Shown here: piece by piece, positions 26,350-35,015 of the stretch | Position numbering within the stretch: position 1 is the first letter of the stretch | How the letters are laid out: each line of letters begins with the position of its first letter | Assembly: GCA_947379975.1 (NCBI GenBank) | Contig: CANCPF010000011.1 | Span: 1-52,716, forward strand | From: Methylophilaceae bacterium | GTDB lineage: Bacteria; Pseudomonadota; Gammaproteobacteria; Burkholderiales; Methylophilaceae | Direction: 5' to 3' | Length of the DNA: 52,716 nt | Notes under the pieces: model-generated | What the model saw: the letters and a program-made list of their open reading frames with translations, nothing else | Database searches by the model: none | Told to the model about the DNA's origin: nothing | Translations under genes and position numbers: made by a program

Positions 26350-29099
26350 GCTTTATCACCTGCATTTACGGCAGACTGTAACTTTTCAAACTGCATACGG
26401 CGCTCAGGCAACCTTAGTAAAGGTAACACATCGCAATAGTTCAAATCAGTCTCTTTATTAAAAGTGGTGCTGGCAACTCCAGATTTAATTTCATGCGCAA
26501 TGTTAGTCAAACTGGTATACCAGTGTTCTAGCAAAGTATCCCAATCTGAAAATTTTATAAAGGCAGAGCTATTTTTAACTTTGTGTAAGGCAGTCACTTC
26601 TGGCAATACACCCTCTTCAACAGATAAACCAATAAACTTACTTTCATCAGTGCGCACCTTGGCGAAACAAACGGCCACGACGGACTCATATTTAAGCGCC
26701 AGCGATACATAAATCGGCAATTGCGGCTCAGAAATCCTGTCATCTGCCCAACTTTTATTGGCCACCACTGCGCTAGTTTTGTAATCAATCACCACTAAAC
26801 CGCCATCGGCTAAATCGTCAATTCGGTCTATTGTAAATTTAACAGGCAAGCCTTCAACTTCAATGGAATATTTTTCCTCGCAGGCATGAATTTTAAAGTC
26901 GGCGCGCTCTAACTCTAAATCCAGCCAATACTCTAGCAATTGTTGTATTCGTTGTTGTTCAATTTGCATGACTTGCGGCGGTAAATGCACGGTAATCTCT
27001 TGGCCTAACTCCAGCATGCTTTGGGCGATTGCACTCGCAATCGCCAATGTCCGCCGCTCATCAGTCATGGCTTTTAAGTTGCTTAAACTTTGACAATCTT
27101 GCCAAAATAATTGCAATACTTTATGTAATAAACTGCCGCGCGACATATTATCTAGCCCATCAATTGGCGTTTCTAGCTTACTAGCGCCTAGCCGATAATG
27201 ATAAAACGCCCAAGCGGGACAAATTGCCTGCGTAGCAAAAAGTTTAACGCCTCCATACACTTTTTCATCAACGCCTACAGCCGGCGCGAGACTGTCATCA
27301 AGCATTTGCATAATGGCCGGCTGGGCTAATTGTTCAGCTAGGGTTTGAATCATTTCCGTTGGTGAAGTTAGTGTTTGAGCCAAGTTATCATTTAACAACG
27401 GCGATGGGCGTAACTCACGCTCATCTTCTTTAAGTGAGTACGAAAAAACAATTTCAGGCGCACTTAGCATTAATCGCTGATGCACCAAACTAGCAAATAT
27501 ACTTTGAACACCAGCGCTGGCGTTTGGCGTGCCACGGTTGCGTTGTAATTCAGCTGGCAATAGCGGGTTGAGCTTTACTGGTGGCGGCCAATGTTGGTCG
27601 TTCATATTCATCGCCCACACCGCATCTAATTGCACCGCTGGCGTTTCTAACAAGCCTAATATTTGAATATGCACATCGCCGGTAGATTCAGCTTGAAACA
27701 TTGTTGCACTACAAAGTTCTGTGATTTTTTGCACTGCCTCGCTTGCATTTATTTTTCCAAGTATAAGGTCTAGCGTAGCAAGCTCCTGCAGGCGTTCATT
27801 AAAGGATTTTTGCGCTTGGAATTCATGACTGGAGAGATCTCTACTTTTTGCCCATTGAATTGAGTCAAGTAGATTTTTCAGTCCAATCACCCATAAAGAA
27901 GGTACTTGCCGCAAATGTACTTGCTTTTGAAACTGGCTGATAAGCGTTAAATGTTCTACTAGCAATGGCAATTGTGCGCCTTCTGCTTGCAATTTACTCG
28001 CCTGAGTTATCAGGGCTTCTATGCCATAACTCGCATTCATTTTTTTGCGTAAGTAAGCATCCAACAAAGACCGCGCGTCAGTTTCGAATGCACTACCCCA
28101 ATATACATCTTGCAATATTGGTGTTACTTCATCAAAAGTAACTTTGGCTTTACTGGCGGCTAATCTTAAAAGCTGCAAAGCACTATGCACAATAGGATAT
28201 TCGGTTAGCGCTAGACCTAAGGAAAAATCATAACAACGCGGCTTTTCACATTGGCTGGGCTGCAAAGTTTCTGGGTGAAAGGTATCATCCAGTAAATCAG
28301 CCAGTTCACGACGTATATTACCTAATGCCGGACTGATAATGGCCAATTGCGCACTGGGATTTTCTAACAACTTTCGTTTAGCCCAAGCCACCGCTGCTCG
28401 ACATTCGGCACGACTATCATTTAACGAATAATATTGGATATTCGAATTTTGGCTAGTATTAAGCGTAGCCATTTCAGTCGCCACATCGCAAGTTTTCAGC
28501 AACTCAAATAAATGCTTTTCTAATGGAGTAACTCGGTCAAAGCCAGCCAATAATATTTGCTTAGGCAAGGCTATAGCTAGGCTTATAGCATCTCTATACT
28601 TTTCAATTAAGTTAATTTGCAAGGCCATCAGGCGCGCAGGTTCTAAGGCCTGCTGTTTGGCACAAAGGGCTTCAAACGTGTTTCGCCAACGCAAAAAGTG
28701 GCGGATTTCTTGAGTCATAAAATGCTGATTAATATCAACTTCGCTAAGCTGCCAATTCAGCATTAAATTATTAGCTTCAATCGCAGATTTTGCTAGCGCA
28801 CGAATATCAAATAAGGTCGCCGCTTCGTGTTTTGCTAAACAGGTTTCAATGGCCTGCTCCCACAAATACGATTCTGCTACCTGACTTAAAGTTAGCGCAG
28901 GCAATGCATCGCTAGGTAATATTCCCAGCAAGCTGGCATGGCCGATTAAAGTATCAAGCCACATGGCTAAAGTACTAACTTCTGCTGTCTGCCACTGTGC
29001 AATGCCAGCGTTCATTTGTTGTTGCTGATATTGCAAATGAATGCCGCGCATAAGGCGTGTAGTTGAACAAATGGTGACGATTTGACTGGATTTTGGCAT
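26346..29099 (-). CDS. AddB-like PD-(D/E)XK nuclease
   Basis: This 917-residue partner subunit is of the type annotated as 'probable DNA repair protein' (TIGR03623, as I recall). The N-terminal half is a degenerate helicase fold without Walker A; the mid-region has ELRPSPLL. The C-terminal nuclease has CPAWAFYHYRLG, RGSLLHKVLQLFW, FTIDRIDDL and VVIDYKTS, so its catalytic Asp and Lys are present. Normally four Cys hold an Fe-S cluster around this domain. Here the first remains (AICPAW), but the C-x2-C-x5-C triplet reads L886, C889, L895, so the cluster has probably been lost. It is the first gene of a two-gene operon with the AddA-like helicase. Start ATG 29099; divergent from the regulator at 29404. 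Confidence 0.82.
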   Translation of the reverse strand: MPKSSQIVTICSTTRLMRGIHLQYQQQQMNAGIAQWQTAEVSTLAMWLDTLIGHASLLGILPSDALPALTLSQVAESYLWEQAIETCLAKHEAATLFDIRALAKSAIEANNLMLNWQLSEVDINQHFMTQEIRHFLRWRNTFEALCAKQQALEPARLMALQINLIEKYRDAISLAIALPKQILLAGFDRVTPLEKHLFELLKTCDVATEMATLNTSQNSNIQYYSLNDSRAECRAAVAWAKRKLLENPSAQLAIISPALGNIRRELADLLDDTFHPETLQPSQCEKPRCYDFSLGLALTEYPIVHSALQLLRLAASKAKVTFDEVTPILQDVYWGSAFETDARSLLDAYLRKKMNASYGIEALITQASKLQAEGAQLPLLVEHLTLISQFQKQVHLRQVPSLWVIGLKNLLDSIQWAKSRDLSSHEFQAQKSFNERLQELATLDLILGKINASEAVQKITELCSATMFQAESTGDVHIQILGLLETPAVQLDAVWAMNMNDQHWPPPVKLNPLLPAELQRNRGTPNASAGVQSIFASLVHQRLMLSAPEIVFSYSLKEDERELRPSPLLNDNLAQTLTSPTEMIQTLAEQLAQPAIMQMLDDSLAPAVGVDEKVYGGVKLFATQAICPAWAFYHYRLGASKLETPIDGLDNMSRGSLLHKVLQLFWQDCQSLSNLKAMTDERRTLAIASAIAQSMLELGQEITVHLPPQVMQIEQQRIQQLLEYWLDLELERADFKIHACEEKYSIEVEGLPVKFTIDRIDDLADGGLVVIDYKTSAVVANKSWADDRISEPQLPIYVSLALKYESVVAVCFAKVRTDESKFIGLSVEEGVLPEVTALHKVKNSSAFIKFSDWDTLLEHWYTSLTNIAHEIKSGVASTTFNKETDLNYCDVLPLLRLPERRMQFEKLQSAVNAGDKA

Positions 29100-29275
29100 G
29101 ACATGATTGTAGCGTTTACAAGAAATTTAGTAGCTATTTTTTAATATGTTTAACTTAATATAAATATCGTGTGACATTTTGTAGTCAAAGGACGCTAACT
29201 AAATCTTTACTTCGACCCAATATATTTGCCATTAATGTTAGTCCTATAAAAAAGTGCTCTCGAACCATGCATCTA

Positions 29276-29315
29276 ATTAATTATTATTTTAATTAAGATT
29301 AAAATAATAATTAAT
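29276..29315. promoter_or_regulatory. Perfect 18-bp AT-only inverted repeat
   Basis: Arms at 29276-29293 and 29298-29315 are exact inverted copies made only of A and T, with a 4-base spacer TAAG. Such a long perfect dyad could be an operator, an intrinsic bend, or a cruciform or hairpin site. It precedes the HTH-receiver gene by about 90 bases. Confidence 0.75.
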
Positions 29316-29352
29316 GATAATAAGGTGATACCATGCTTATACAAAAGTATAA

Positions 29353-29373
29353 ATTTGAATAATCAATTCAAAT
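29353..29373. promoter_or_regulatory. Candidate operator of the HTH-receiver gene
   Basis: ATTTGAAT-AATCA-ATTCAAAT is an 8+5+8 dyad 30 bases before the start codon. Its size fits a MerR-type operator, so autoregulation is possible, but this rests on symmetry and position only. Confidence 0.4.
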
Positions 29374-29403
29374 CAATTTAACAAAGAATATGAGGTTATA
29401 GAC

Positions 29404-30012
29404 ATGGCCGTAAAGAAAATAGCACTGAAAGCCCTAGATTTAATGACTACCAGCGATGTCGCTAAGGAGCTTGGCGTAACAATACGCTCAGTGCAGCTTT
29501 GGGTAGAGCAAGGGGTATTAGAAGGCTGGAAAACACCTGGCGGCCATAGACGTATCACACGGGCATCATTCAACCGTATTGCTCTGGGCCAAGTAGACCA
29601 AGATCAAGCACGTGCTGATGAATCTCAATTAAAAATAGTGATTATCGAAGATGATCAAGCCATGTTAATGCTTTATCAGCAAACAATAGACTCATGGGAA
29701 TTGCCGATTGATGCCAAATTAATCAGCAGCGCATGTGAAGGTCTTGTTTACATCTCACAAAATACACCAGACTTATTAATTACTGATTTAAAAATGCCAG
29801 AAATGGATGGCTTTGCCATGCTGAATGTGCTTCGAGGCCTAGAAGATTTTGCAAAAATGGCAATTGTAGTCGTGACAGGATTAGAAGCACCCGAAATATC
29901 TGCAAAAGGCGGGCTACCCAAATCAGTCCGCTTATATGGCAAAAACCCTATACCATTCTGGGAAATGCGAGAATTGGTTCGTGGCTTGATAGACAAAAAA
30001 CTGAACAACTAA
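29404..30012 (+). CDS. MerR/excisionase-type HTH plus receiver domain regulator
   Basis: This 202-residue protein has an inverted domain order for a response regulator. Residues 13-60 form a MerR/excisionase-like winged helix (TTSDVAKELGVTIRSVQLWV, then GWKTPGGHRRI). Residues 75-200 form a receiver with acidic E82-D83-D84, phospho-acceptor D128 (LLITDLKMPEMDGF), T in VVVTGL and the lysine in YGKNP. A short polar linker joins them. DNA binding is therefore probably controlled by phosphorylation from a kinase encoded elsewhere, since none is adjacent. The ATG has GAGG upstream. The upstream gap contains several dyads. Orphan regulators of this design occur in betaproteobacteria, to my knowledge without an established regulon. 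Confidence 0.85.
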   Translation: MAVKKIALKALDLMTTSDVAKELGVTIRSVQLWVEQGVLEGWKTPGGHRRITRASFNRIALGQVDQDQARADESQLKIVIIEDDQAMLMLYQQTIDSWELPIDAKLISSACEGLVYISQNTPDLLITDLKMPEMDGFAMLNVLRGLEDFAKMAIVVVTGLEAPEISAKGGLPKSVRLYGKNPIPFWEMRELVRGLIDKKLNN

Positions 30013-30036
30013 CATTGTTCAATTGACCTTAGAAAC

Positions 30037-30080
30037 ACTCCACATTTAACAGAAATAGCGAATCAATTAAAGTGTGGAGT
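30037..30080. terminator. Candidate bidirectional terminator
   Basis: ACTCCACA (30037-30044) and TGTGGAGT (30073-30080) form an 8-bp stem with a 28-base AT-rich loop between the convergent regulator and thrC genes. Short T-rich stretches flank both sides. The long loop makes it a weak call. Confidence 0.4.
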
Positions 30081-30099
30081 TTAAATAAACCAGCGAAAA

Positions 30100-31527
30100 T
30101 TAGCGCTTGGTATTTTTTATAATGAAGTCCTTAATTGCCAATACATCAGCATCCATCACAAGAAACTTTTGCGGCAGATCCTCTATGCCATTAAGCGCTG
30201 CCGGGCGTTCTGGCAAATGACCTAAGGCCTCAACAATCGCATCTTCAAACTTAGCTGGCAAGGCAGTTTCCAGCACTATCATAGGCACCTTAGCCTCACG
30301 ATATTCTAAAGCAACTTTTAACCCATCTGCCGTGTGTGTATCAATAGTAACGCCGTATTTTTCATGAGCCACGCGAATAGTCTGCATACGATTTGTGTGA
30401 TTACTGCTACCAGAGACAAAACCATAATTGGCTAATTTCGGTAGTAGTTGTTTAATATCAAAAGCACCACCTTGGTCTACGCTGCCCCAAAGTTCACGCA
30501 CTTTTGCGCTATCACGCCCCACTAAATCAAATACAAAGCGCTCGAAGTTTGAGGCCTTGCTAATATCCATAGAAGGGCTACTGGTATGATATGTTTTGGC
30601 GGAACCGCGTGGGCGATAGGCACCGGTTTTAAAAAACTCATCCAGCACGTCATTTTCATTTGTGGCTACCACCAATTTATCAATCGGCAAGCCCATCATA
30701 CGGGCAATGTGGCCTGCACAAACATTACCAAAATTGCCTGATGGCACGGCAAAACTAACTTTTTGTGCATTACTTTTTGTCACGGCAAAATAGCCTTTGA
30801 AGTAATAAACGACTTGCGCAATAATGCGACCCCAATTAATAGAATTTACCGCGCCAATTTTGTATTGCGCTTTAAAGTCCGCATCGTTAGAAACCGCTTT
30901 TACCATGTCTTGGCAATCGTCAAATACACCGTTTACAGCAATATTGTAAATATTTTCATCCTTCAAACTAAACATTTGCGCGGCTTGAAAACGACTCATC
31001 TTTTTATTGGGCGACAACATAAACACACGAATAGCTTTTTTTCCGCGCATGGCATATTCAGCCGCAGAACCTGTATCGCCAGAAGTGGCACCTAAAATAT
31101 TGGTGGTTTTACCAGTTTTAGTCAGTACGTATTCAAACAAATTGCCCAGCAACTGCATCGCCATGTCTTTAAAAGCCAACGTAGGTCCGTTTGAAAGACT
31201 AAGCAAATACAGATTATCTTCAAGCTTTAAAGTCGGTGTGATATCTGCCGCATTCTGGCCTGCACGCGTAAAACTGTAAACCTCTGCGGTATAAGTTTTA
31301 GCGATAATGGCTTTTAAATCTTGAGCAGGAATGTCATCGACTAATCGACTTAAAATGGCAAAAGCTAAATCGGCATAACTCATGTCACGCATCGCGCTTA
31401 AGTCAGCATCGTTAAATTGCGGATAGCTCTCTGGCAGATACAAACCACCATCTGGCGCCAAGCCACCTAATAAAATTTCGCTAAAACTTAAAGCAGGCGA
31501 TAGCCCACGTGTTGATATATATTTCAT
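30100..31527 (-). CDS. thrC: Threonine synthase
   Basis: This 475-residue PLP enzyme of the long (yeast/proteobacterial ThrC) class converts O-phosphohomoserine to threonine. The N-terminus has YISTRG and LAPDGGLYLPE. The PLP lysine is K120 in GPTLAFKDMAMQL, and the glycine-rich phosphate loop is GATSGDTGSAAEYAM. The C-terminal portion has THTADGLKVALEY and ETALPAKF. GAGAG lies just before the ATG at 31527. It is the last gene of an alaA-hom-thrC cluster on the minus strand, separated from hom by 201 bp holding dispersed repeats. It may therefore be partly uncoupled from hom transcription. Confidence 0.96.
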   Translation of the reverse strand: MKYISTRGLSPALSFSEILLGGLAPDGGLYLPESYPQFNDADLSAMRDMSYADLAFAILSRLVDDIPAQDLKAIIAKTYTAEVYSFTRAGQNAADITPTLKLEDNLYLLSLSNGPTLAFKDMAMQLLGNLFEYVLTKTGKTTNILGATSGDTGSAAEYAMRGKKAIRVFMLSPNKKMSRFQAAQMFSLKDENIYNIAVNGVFDDCQDMVKAVSNDADFKAQYKIGAVNSINWGRIIAQVVYYFKGYFAVTKSNAQKVSFAVPSGNFGNVCAGHIARMMGLPIDKLVVATNENDVLDEFFKTGAYRPRGSAKTYHTSSPSMDISKASNFERFVFDLVGRDSAKVRELWGSVDQGGAFDIKQLLPKLANYGFVSGSSNHTNRMQTIRVAHEKYGVTIDTHTADGLKVALEYREAKVPMIVLETALPAKFEDAIVEALGHLPERPAALNGIEDLPQKFLVMDADVLAIKDFIIKNTKR

Positions 31528-31557
31528 TTAATCTCTCTGACTCATTCACATACTTAT

Positions 31558-31640
31558 GTCATGCCGACGAAAGTCGGTATCTAGCGACTCTGCAATATCA
31601 CTTAAAAAACCGCTGGATTCGGTGTCTAGCACGGAATGAC
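31558..31640. repeat. REPIN-like dispersed palindromic element
   Basis: This 83-bp element begins GTCATGCCG and ends CGGAATGAC. The left end folds as ATGCCGAC-GAAA-GTCGGTAT, an 8-bp stem with a GNRA tetraloop. The right end folds as ATTCGGTG-TCTAG-CACGGAAT with one mismatch. The two ends are imperfect inverted copies of each other. This design, two inverted hairpins around a short core, is that of REPIN/REP-type or short MITE-like elements. Only one copy is seen in the window. Confidence 0.65.
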
Positions 31641-31664
31641 TAGCATTAATTAATAGCTATTTTC

Positions 31665-31696
31665 AATTAAGACTATGTTTAATTAAGACTATGTTT
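31665..31696. repeat. 16-bp tandem duplication
   Basis: AATTAAGACTATGTTT occurs twice head to tail (31665-31680, 31681-31696), followed by decayed relatives up to hom's end. It lies in the spacer between hom and thrC. Confidence 0.8.
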
Positions 31697-31728
31697 AATA
31701 AAAACTAGATTTAATACTATTAATAAAA

Positions 31729-33057
31729 CTACTTAGCCAATTCTTCCATACGAATTTTAACTAGTTTTCCAACGATGGCTGGCAAGGCTTCAATTTCTGC
31801 AATACCTGCATCCATATTTTTTTCAACTGTTACATGCGTCAAAATCACAATATCCGCTTCAGTTTCGTTGTCATCCGGCTCCTTCTGCAGCATTGCATCA
31901 ATTGAAATATTACGATCTGCTAGAATTTTAGTCACGCCAGCAAGTACGCCTGGTTTGTCTGATGCACGTAAGCGTAAGTAGTAAGCGCTATTAATTTCAC
32001 TGATAGGTAAAATCGGCAAATCAATGAGCTGGTCGGCTTGAAAACCTAAGTATGGAACACGTTGCTCAACACTGGCGCTAGCCATGCGAGCAACATCCAT
32101 CAAGTCGGCTACCACTGCACTAGCGGTTGGTTCTGCACCGGCACCAGCGCCGTAATAAAGTGTAGGGCCAACGGCATCGCCTTTTACAACGACAGCATTC
32201 ATGGCACCATTCACATTTGCCACTAAGCGTTTTTCTGAAATTAATGTTGGATGCACGCGCAACTCAACACCAGCTTCAGTGCGTTTAGTAATACCCAATA
32301 GTTTTACGCGATAGCCTAACTCTTCAGCATATTTAATATCAGTTTGTTGCAGTTTAGTAATGCCTTCTGTGTAGGCTTGGTCAAACTTCATTGGCATACC
32401 AAAGGCGATGGCGGCCATAATAGTAAGCTTGTGCGCGGCATCAATACCTTCAACATCAAACGTTGGATCGGCTTCGGCATAACCTAAACGTTGCGCTTCA
32501 CCTAACACATCGCCGAAAGCCAAACCTTTTTCACGCATTTCGGTCAATATGAAGTTAGTCGTGCCATTAATAATGCCGGCGACCCATTCAATACGGTTAG
32601 CACCTAAACCTTCACGCAATGCCTTGATAATAGGAATTCCGCCTGCTACAGCCGCTTCATAAGCCACAATAACGCCTTTGGCTTGTGCGGCAGAAAAAAT
32701 TTCATTGCCGTGCGACGCTATTAACGCTTTATTTGCGGTGACTACATGCTTGCCATTGGCGATAGCTTTTAACACTAATTCTTTACTTAATGTGTAACCA
32801 CCGATTAACTCAACAACTACATCTACCGCAGGGTTATTCACCACGGCAAAAGCATCATCAGTGATATCAATTTTGCCAGCCGTAATCGTTTTTGCATGCT
32901 CTACATTTCTATCTGCAATCTGCACGACATTAATGGCACAGCCAGTACGGCGAGTGATTTCAGCAGCGTTACGGGTTAATACAGTATAGGTGCCGCCACC
33001 GACAGTACCAATACCCAAAAGACCAACATTAAGATTTTTTACATTAAGTTGCTTCAA
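31729..33057 (-). CDS. hom: Homoserine dehydrogenase
   Basis: This 442-residue enzyme has a Rossmann NAD(P) site (VGLLGIGTVGGGTYTVL, about 11-27), a catalytic domain with NGTTNFILTEM and GYAEADPTFDVEG, and a C-terminal ACT domain starting YYLRLRASDKPGVLAGV, the usual site of threonine feedback. It reduces aspartate semialdehyde to homoserine for threonine and methionine. The start is a TTG at 33057 that overlaps the stop codon of the upstream aminotransferase in a TTGA junction. GGAG lies seven bases before it, so start and coupling are well supported. No aspartokinase domain is fused. Confidence 0.95.
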   Translation of the reverse strand: MKQLNVKNLNVGLLGIGTVGGGTYTVLTRNAAEITRRTGCAINVVQIADRNVEHAKTITAGKIDITDDAFAVVNNPAVDVVVELIGGYTLSKELVLKAIANGKHVVTANKALIASHGNEIFSAAQAKGVIVAYEAAVAGGIPIIKALREGLGANRIEWVAGIINGTTNFILTEMREKGLAFGDVLGEAQRLGYAEADPTFDVEGIDAAHKLTIMAAIAFGMPMKFDQAYTEGITKLQQTDIKYAEELGYRVKLLGITKRTEAGVELRVHPTLISEKRLVANVNGAMNAVVVKGDAVGPTLYYGAGAGAEPTASAVVADLMDVARMASASVEQRVPYLGFQADQLIDLPILPISEINSAYYLRLRASDKPGVLAGVTKILADRNISIDAMLQKEPDDNETEADIVILTHVTVEKNMDAGIAEIEALPAIVGKLVKIRMEELAK

Positions 33058-34349
33058 ACTTTTGCTCCAATATTGTCTATGCTATTGCATTTTGAATCAT
33101 GCTTTTTTCTATAATTTTCTAAAAACCGGGCGATACGTTTAATGGCTTCGGCTAAGTCGTCTACATTCGGTAAAAACACTACGCGAAAATGATCCGTAGC
33201 TTTCCAATTAAAACCAGAGCCTTGCACGAGCAACACTTTTTCTTCCAATAACAAATCCAAAATGAACTGCTGATCATTTTCAATCGGGTATATCGCAGGG
33301 TCTAGTCTAGGAAACAAATACATAGCAGCAGCAGGCTTAGTACAAGTCACGCCAGGAATGGCTGTGAGCATCTCGTAAGCTAGGTCGCGCTGTTTGCATA
33401 AACGGCCTTCTGGGGCGACTAAATCATCGATACTTTGGTAACCACCAAGTGCAGTTTGGATGGCCAATTGTCCCGGCACATTGGCACACAAACGCATAGA
33501 GGCCAACATATTCAGGCCTTCAATATAATCACTTGCGTGTTTTTTCTCACCACTAAGCACCATCCAACCTGCACGATAACCACAAGTACGATAGTTTTTT
33601 GATAAGCCATTAAATGTTACAAATAAAACATCCTCTGCTAGAGAAGCCATTGAGGTATGCGTATTACCATCGTACAAAACCTTATCGTAAATTTCATCGG
33701 CAAAAATCACCAAATCATGGTGACGCGCAATCGCAATAATGCCTTCTAAAATTTCTGGTGGATACAATGCGCCAGTAGGGTTGTTTGGGTTAATCACCAC
33801 AATGCCGCGTGTATTAGCGGTAATTTTAGCTTCTATATCTTTTAAATCTGGCATCCATCCGGTGGCTTCATCGCACAAATAGTGGCGCGCAGTGCCACCA
33901 GCTAACGTCACAGCAGCGGTCCAAAGTGGATAATCTGGCATAGGCACCAAAACTTGGTCGCCGTTGTTTAACAAGCCCTGCATAGCCATGACGATTAACT
34001 CAGAAACGCCATTACCAATAATGATATCATCAACCGTTACGCCATTAATATGCTTAGATTGCGTGTAATGCATAATAGCTTTACGTGGCTCAAACAGACC
34101 TTTGCTATCGGTATAACCGCCGGCTTTAGCCATATTACGGATCACATCCTGCTGAATTTCTTCAGGTACTTCAAAACCAAAAGCGGCCGGATTACCAATA
34201 TTAAGCTTAATAATGCGCTGGCCTTCTTCTTCCATTTGGCGCGCGCGCTGCAATACTGGGCCACGAATATCGTAGCAAACGTTAGCAAGCTTATTTGATT
34301 TTTGTAATGGTTTCATATTCACGTTGGTATCTGACTGGCTCAATGACAT
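33054..34349 (-). CDS. alaA: Alanine-synthesising aminotransferase AlaA
   Basis: This 431-residue class I/II aminotransferase closely follows E. coli AlaA (YfbQ). Shared stretches include NVCYDIRGPVL, IKLNIGNPAAFGF, IGNGVSELIVMAMQ, INPNNPTGALYPPE, FADEIYDKVLYD and TFNGLSKNYR, which holds the PLP lysine. It makes alanine from pyruvate and glutamate. The family start aligns with the internal Met at 34316 (MKPLQKSNKLAN). The longer start at 34349 has AAGG close by but at poor spacing, so the first 11 residues are uncertain. It is the first gene of the alaA-hom-thrC operon and is coupled to hom. Confidence 0.93.
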   Translation of the reverse strand: MSLSQSDTNVNMKPLQKSNKLANVCYDIRGPVLQRARQMEEEGQRIIKLNIGNPAAFGFEVPEEIQQDVIRNMAKAGGYTDSKGLFEPRKAIMHYTQSKHINGVTVDDIIIGNGVSELIVMAMQGLLNNGDQVLVPMPDYPLWTAAVTLAGGTARHYLCDEATGWMPDLKDIEAKITANTRGIVVINPNNPTGALYPPEILEGIIAIARHHDLVIFADEIYDKVLYDGNTHTSMASLAEDVLFVTFNGLSKNYRTCGYRAGWMVLSGEKKHASDYIEGLNMLASMRLCANVPGQLAIQTALGGYQSIDDLVAPEGRLCKQRDLAYEMLTAIPGVTCTKPAAAMYLFPRLDPAIYPIENDQQFILDLLLEEKVLLVQGSGFNWKATDHFRVVFLPNVDDLAEAIKRIARFLENYRKKHDSKCNSIDNIGAKV

Positions 34350-34567
34350 CGCCTTGGGTTAAATCGCCTTTGCTTACATCAAACTAGATAAGCACTTGTT
34401 TTTAGGCTTAGTTTTAGGCAGCTTGAGCTATCTTTATAAAGTATGCTATCTTACATTGCTAGCCCCTTGGGGGCAATAAAACAGTATGGATTTACCGCAG
34501 CACAAGCTAAATATAGCGCAATTTTTTTCGACACCAAAATTTCCAGATAGATTGACCAGCTACCACT

Positions 34568-34954
34568 ATGAAACTACATCTTACTCACGGCGAAGGCCTA
34601 AACCTCATTACCGGCTACACGGATGATACCGTGGCTATTAACCACAGGCATTATTCAGAAAATTTAATTGTATTGCCAGAAACACTGATTAGCGATTGGC
34701 TATCAATTTCTAACGAAAAATTAAGTATGGATAATTTAACAGAAAAAGATTTTGAAAGAATTGTCGCATTGAAGCCAGAAGTAGTACTACTTGGCACAGG
34801 TAAAACACATCGATTTTTACACCCCAAAACCAGTGCATTACTGACTAAAAATGGCATTTCTTTGGAATGTATGTCTACTTCAGCTGCCTGTAGAACTTAC
34901 AATATACTGATGAGTGAAGGCAGAAAAGTAGCAGCAGCCTTACTGCTTAATTGA
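34568..34954 (+). CDS. Mth938-like (DUF498/NDUFAF3-type) protein
   Basis: This 128-residue single-domain protein has the Mth938 fold signature: NLIVLPETLI near 37-46, PEVVLLGTGKTHRFL near 73-87, and a conserved C-terminal MSTSAACRTYNILMSEGRKVAAALL. The family includes NDUFAF3, a mitochondrial complex I assembly factor, and many bacterial proteins of unknown role. In bacteria they are often found near secretion or respiratory genes; here the neighbours are alaA (divergent) and fabB (convergent), which tell little. No membrane segment or cofactor motif is visible. The ATG at 34568 has no clear ribosome binding site. Confidence 0.88.
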   Translation: MKLHLTHGEGLNLITGYTDDTVAINHRHYSENLIVLPETLISDWLSISNEKLSMDNLTEKDFERIVALKPEVVLLGTGKTHRFLHPKTSALLTKNGISLECMSTSAACRTYNILMSEGRKVAAALLLN

Positions 34955-34968
34955 ATCAAGCAGTAAGG
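34938..34968 (+). terminator. Hairpin enclosing the stop codon of the Mth938-like gene
   Basis: CCTTACTGCTT (34938-34948) and AAGCAGTAAGG (34958-34968) form a perfect 11-bp stem, with the TGA stop (34952-34954) in the 9-base loop. No U-run follows, so it may stabilise the RNA end rather than terminate by itself. Confidence 0.45.
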
Positions 34969-35015
34969 TAAAGTAATGAATCAGAAAAATGAATCAAAGA
35001 AAACTCGTCAATAAT

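Larger units (their letters stand above)
29100..29403. promoter_or_regulatory. Divergent control region with several dyads
   Basis: This 304-bp, very AT-rich gap separates the addB-like gene and the HTH-receiver gene. It holds no gene I can support. Three dyads lie in its right half: 29276-29315, 29337-29352 (TTATAC-AAAA-GTATAA) and 29353-29373. GAGG at 29392-29395 is the ribosome binding site of the regulator. Both divergent promoters should be here. Confidence 0.6.

Noticed and set aside
34442..34476. Promoter and GCCCC-TTG-GGGGC hairpin before the Mth938-like gene
   Set aside because: A TTGAGC and TATCTT pair with 18-bp spacing and a 5-bp GC hairpin are visible, but each is weak and could be chance.
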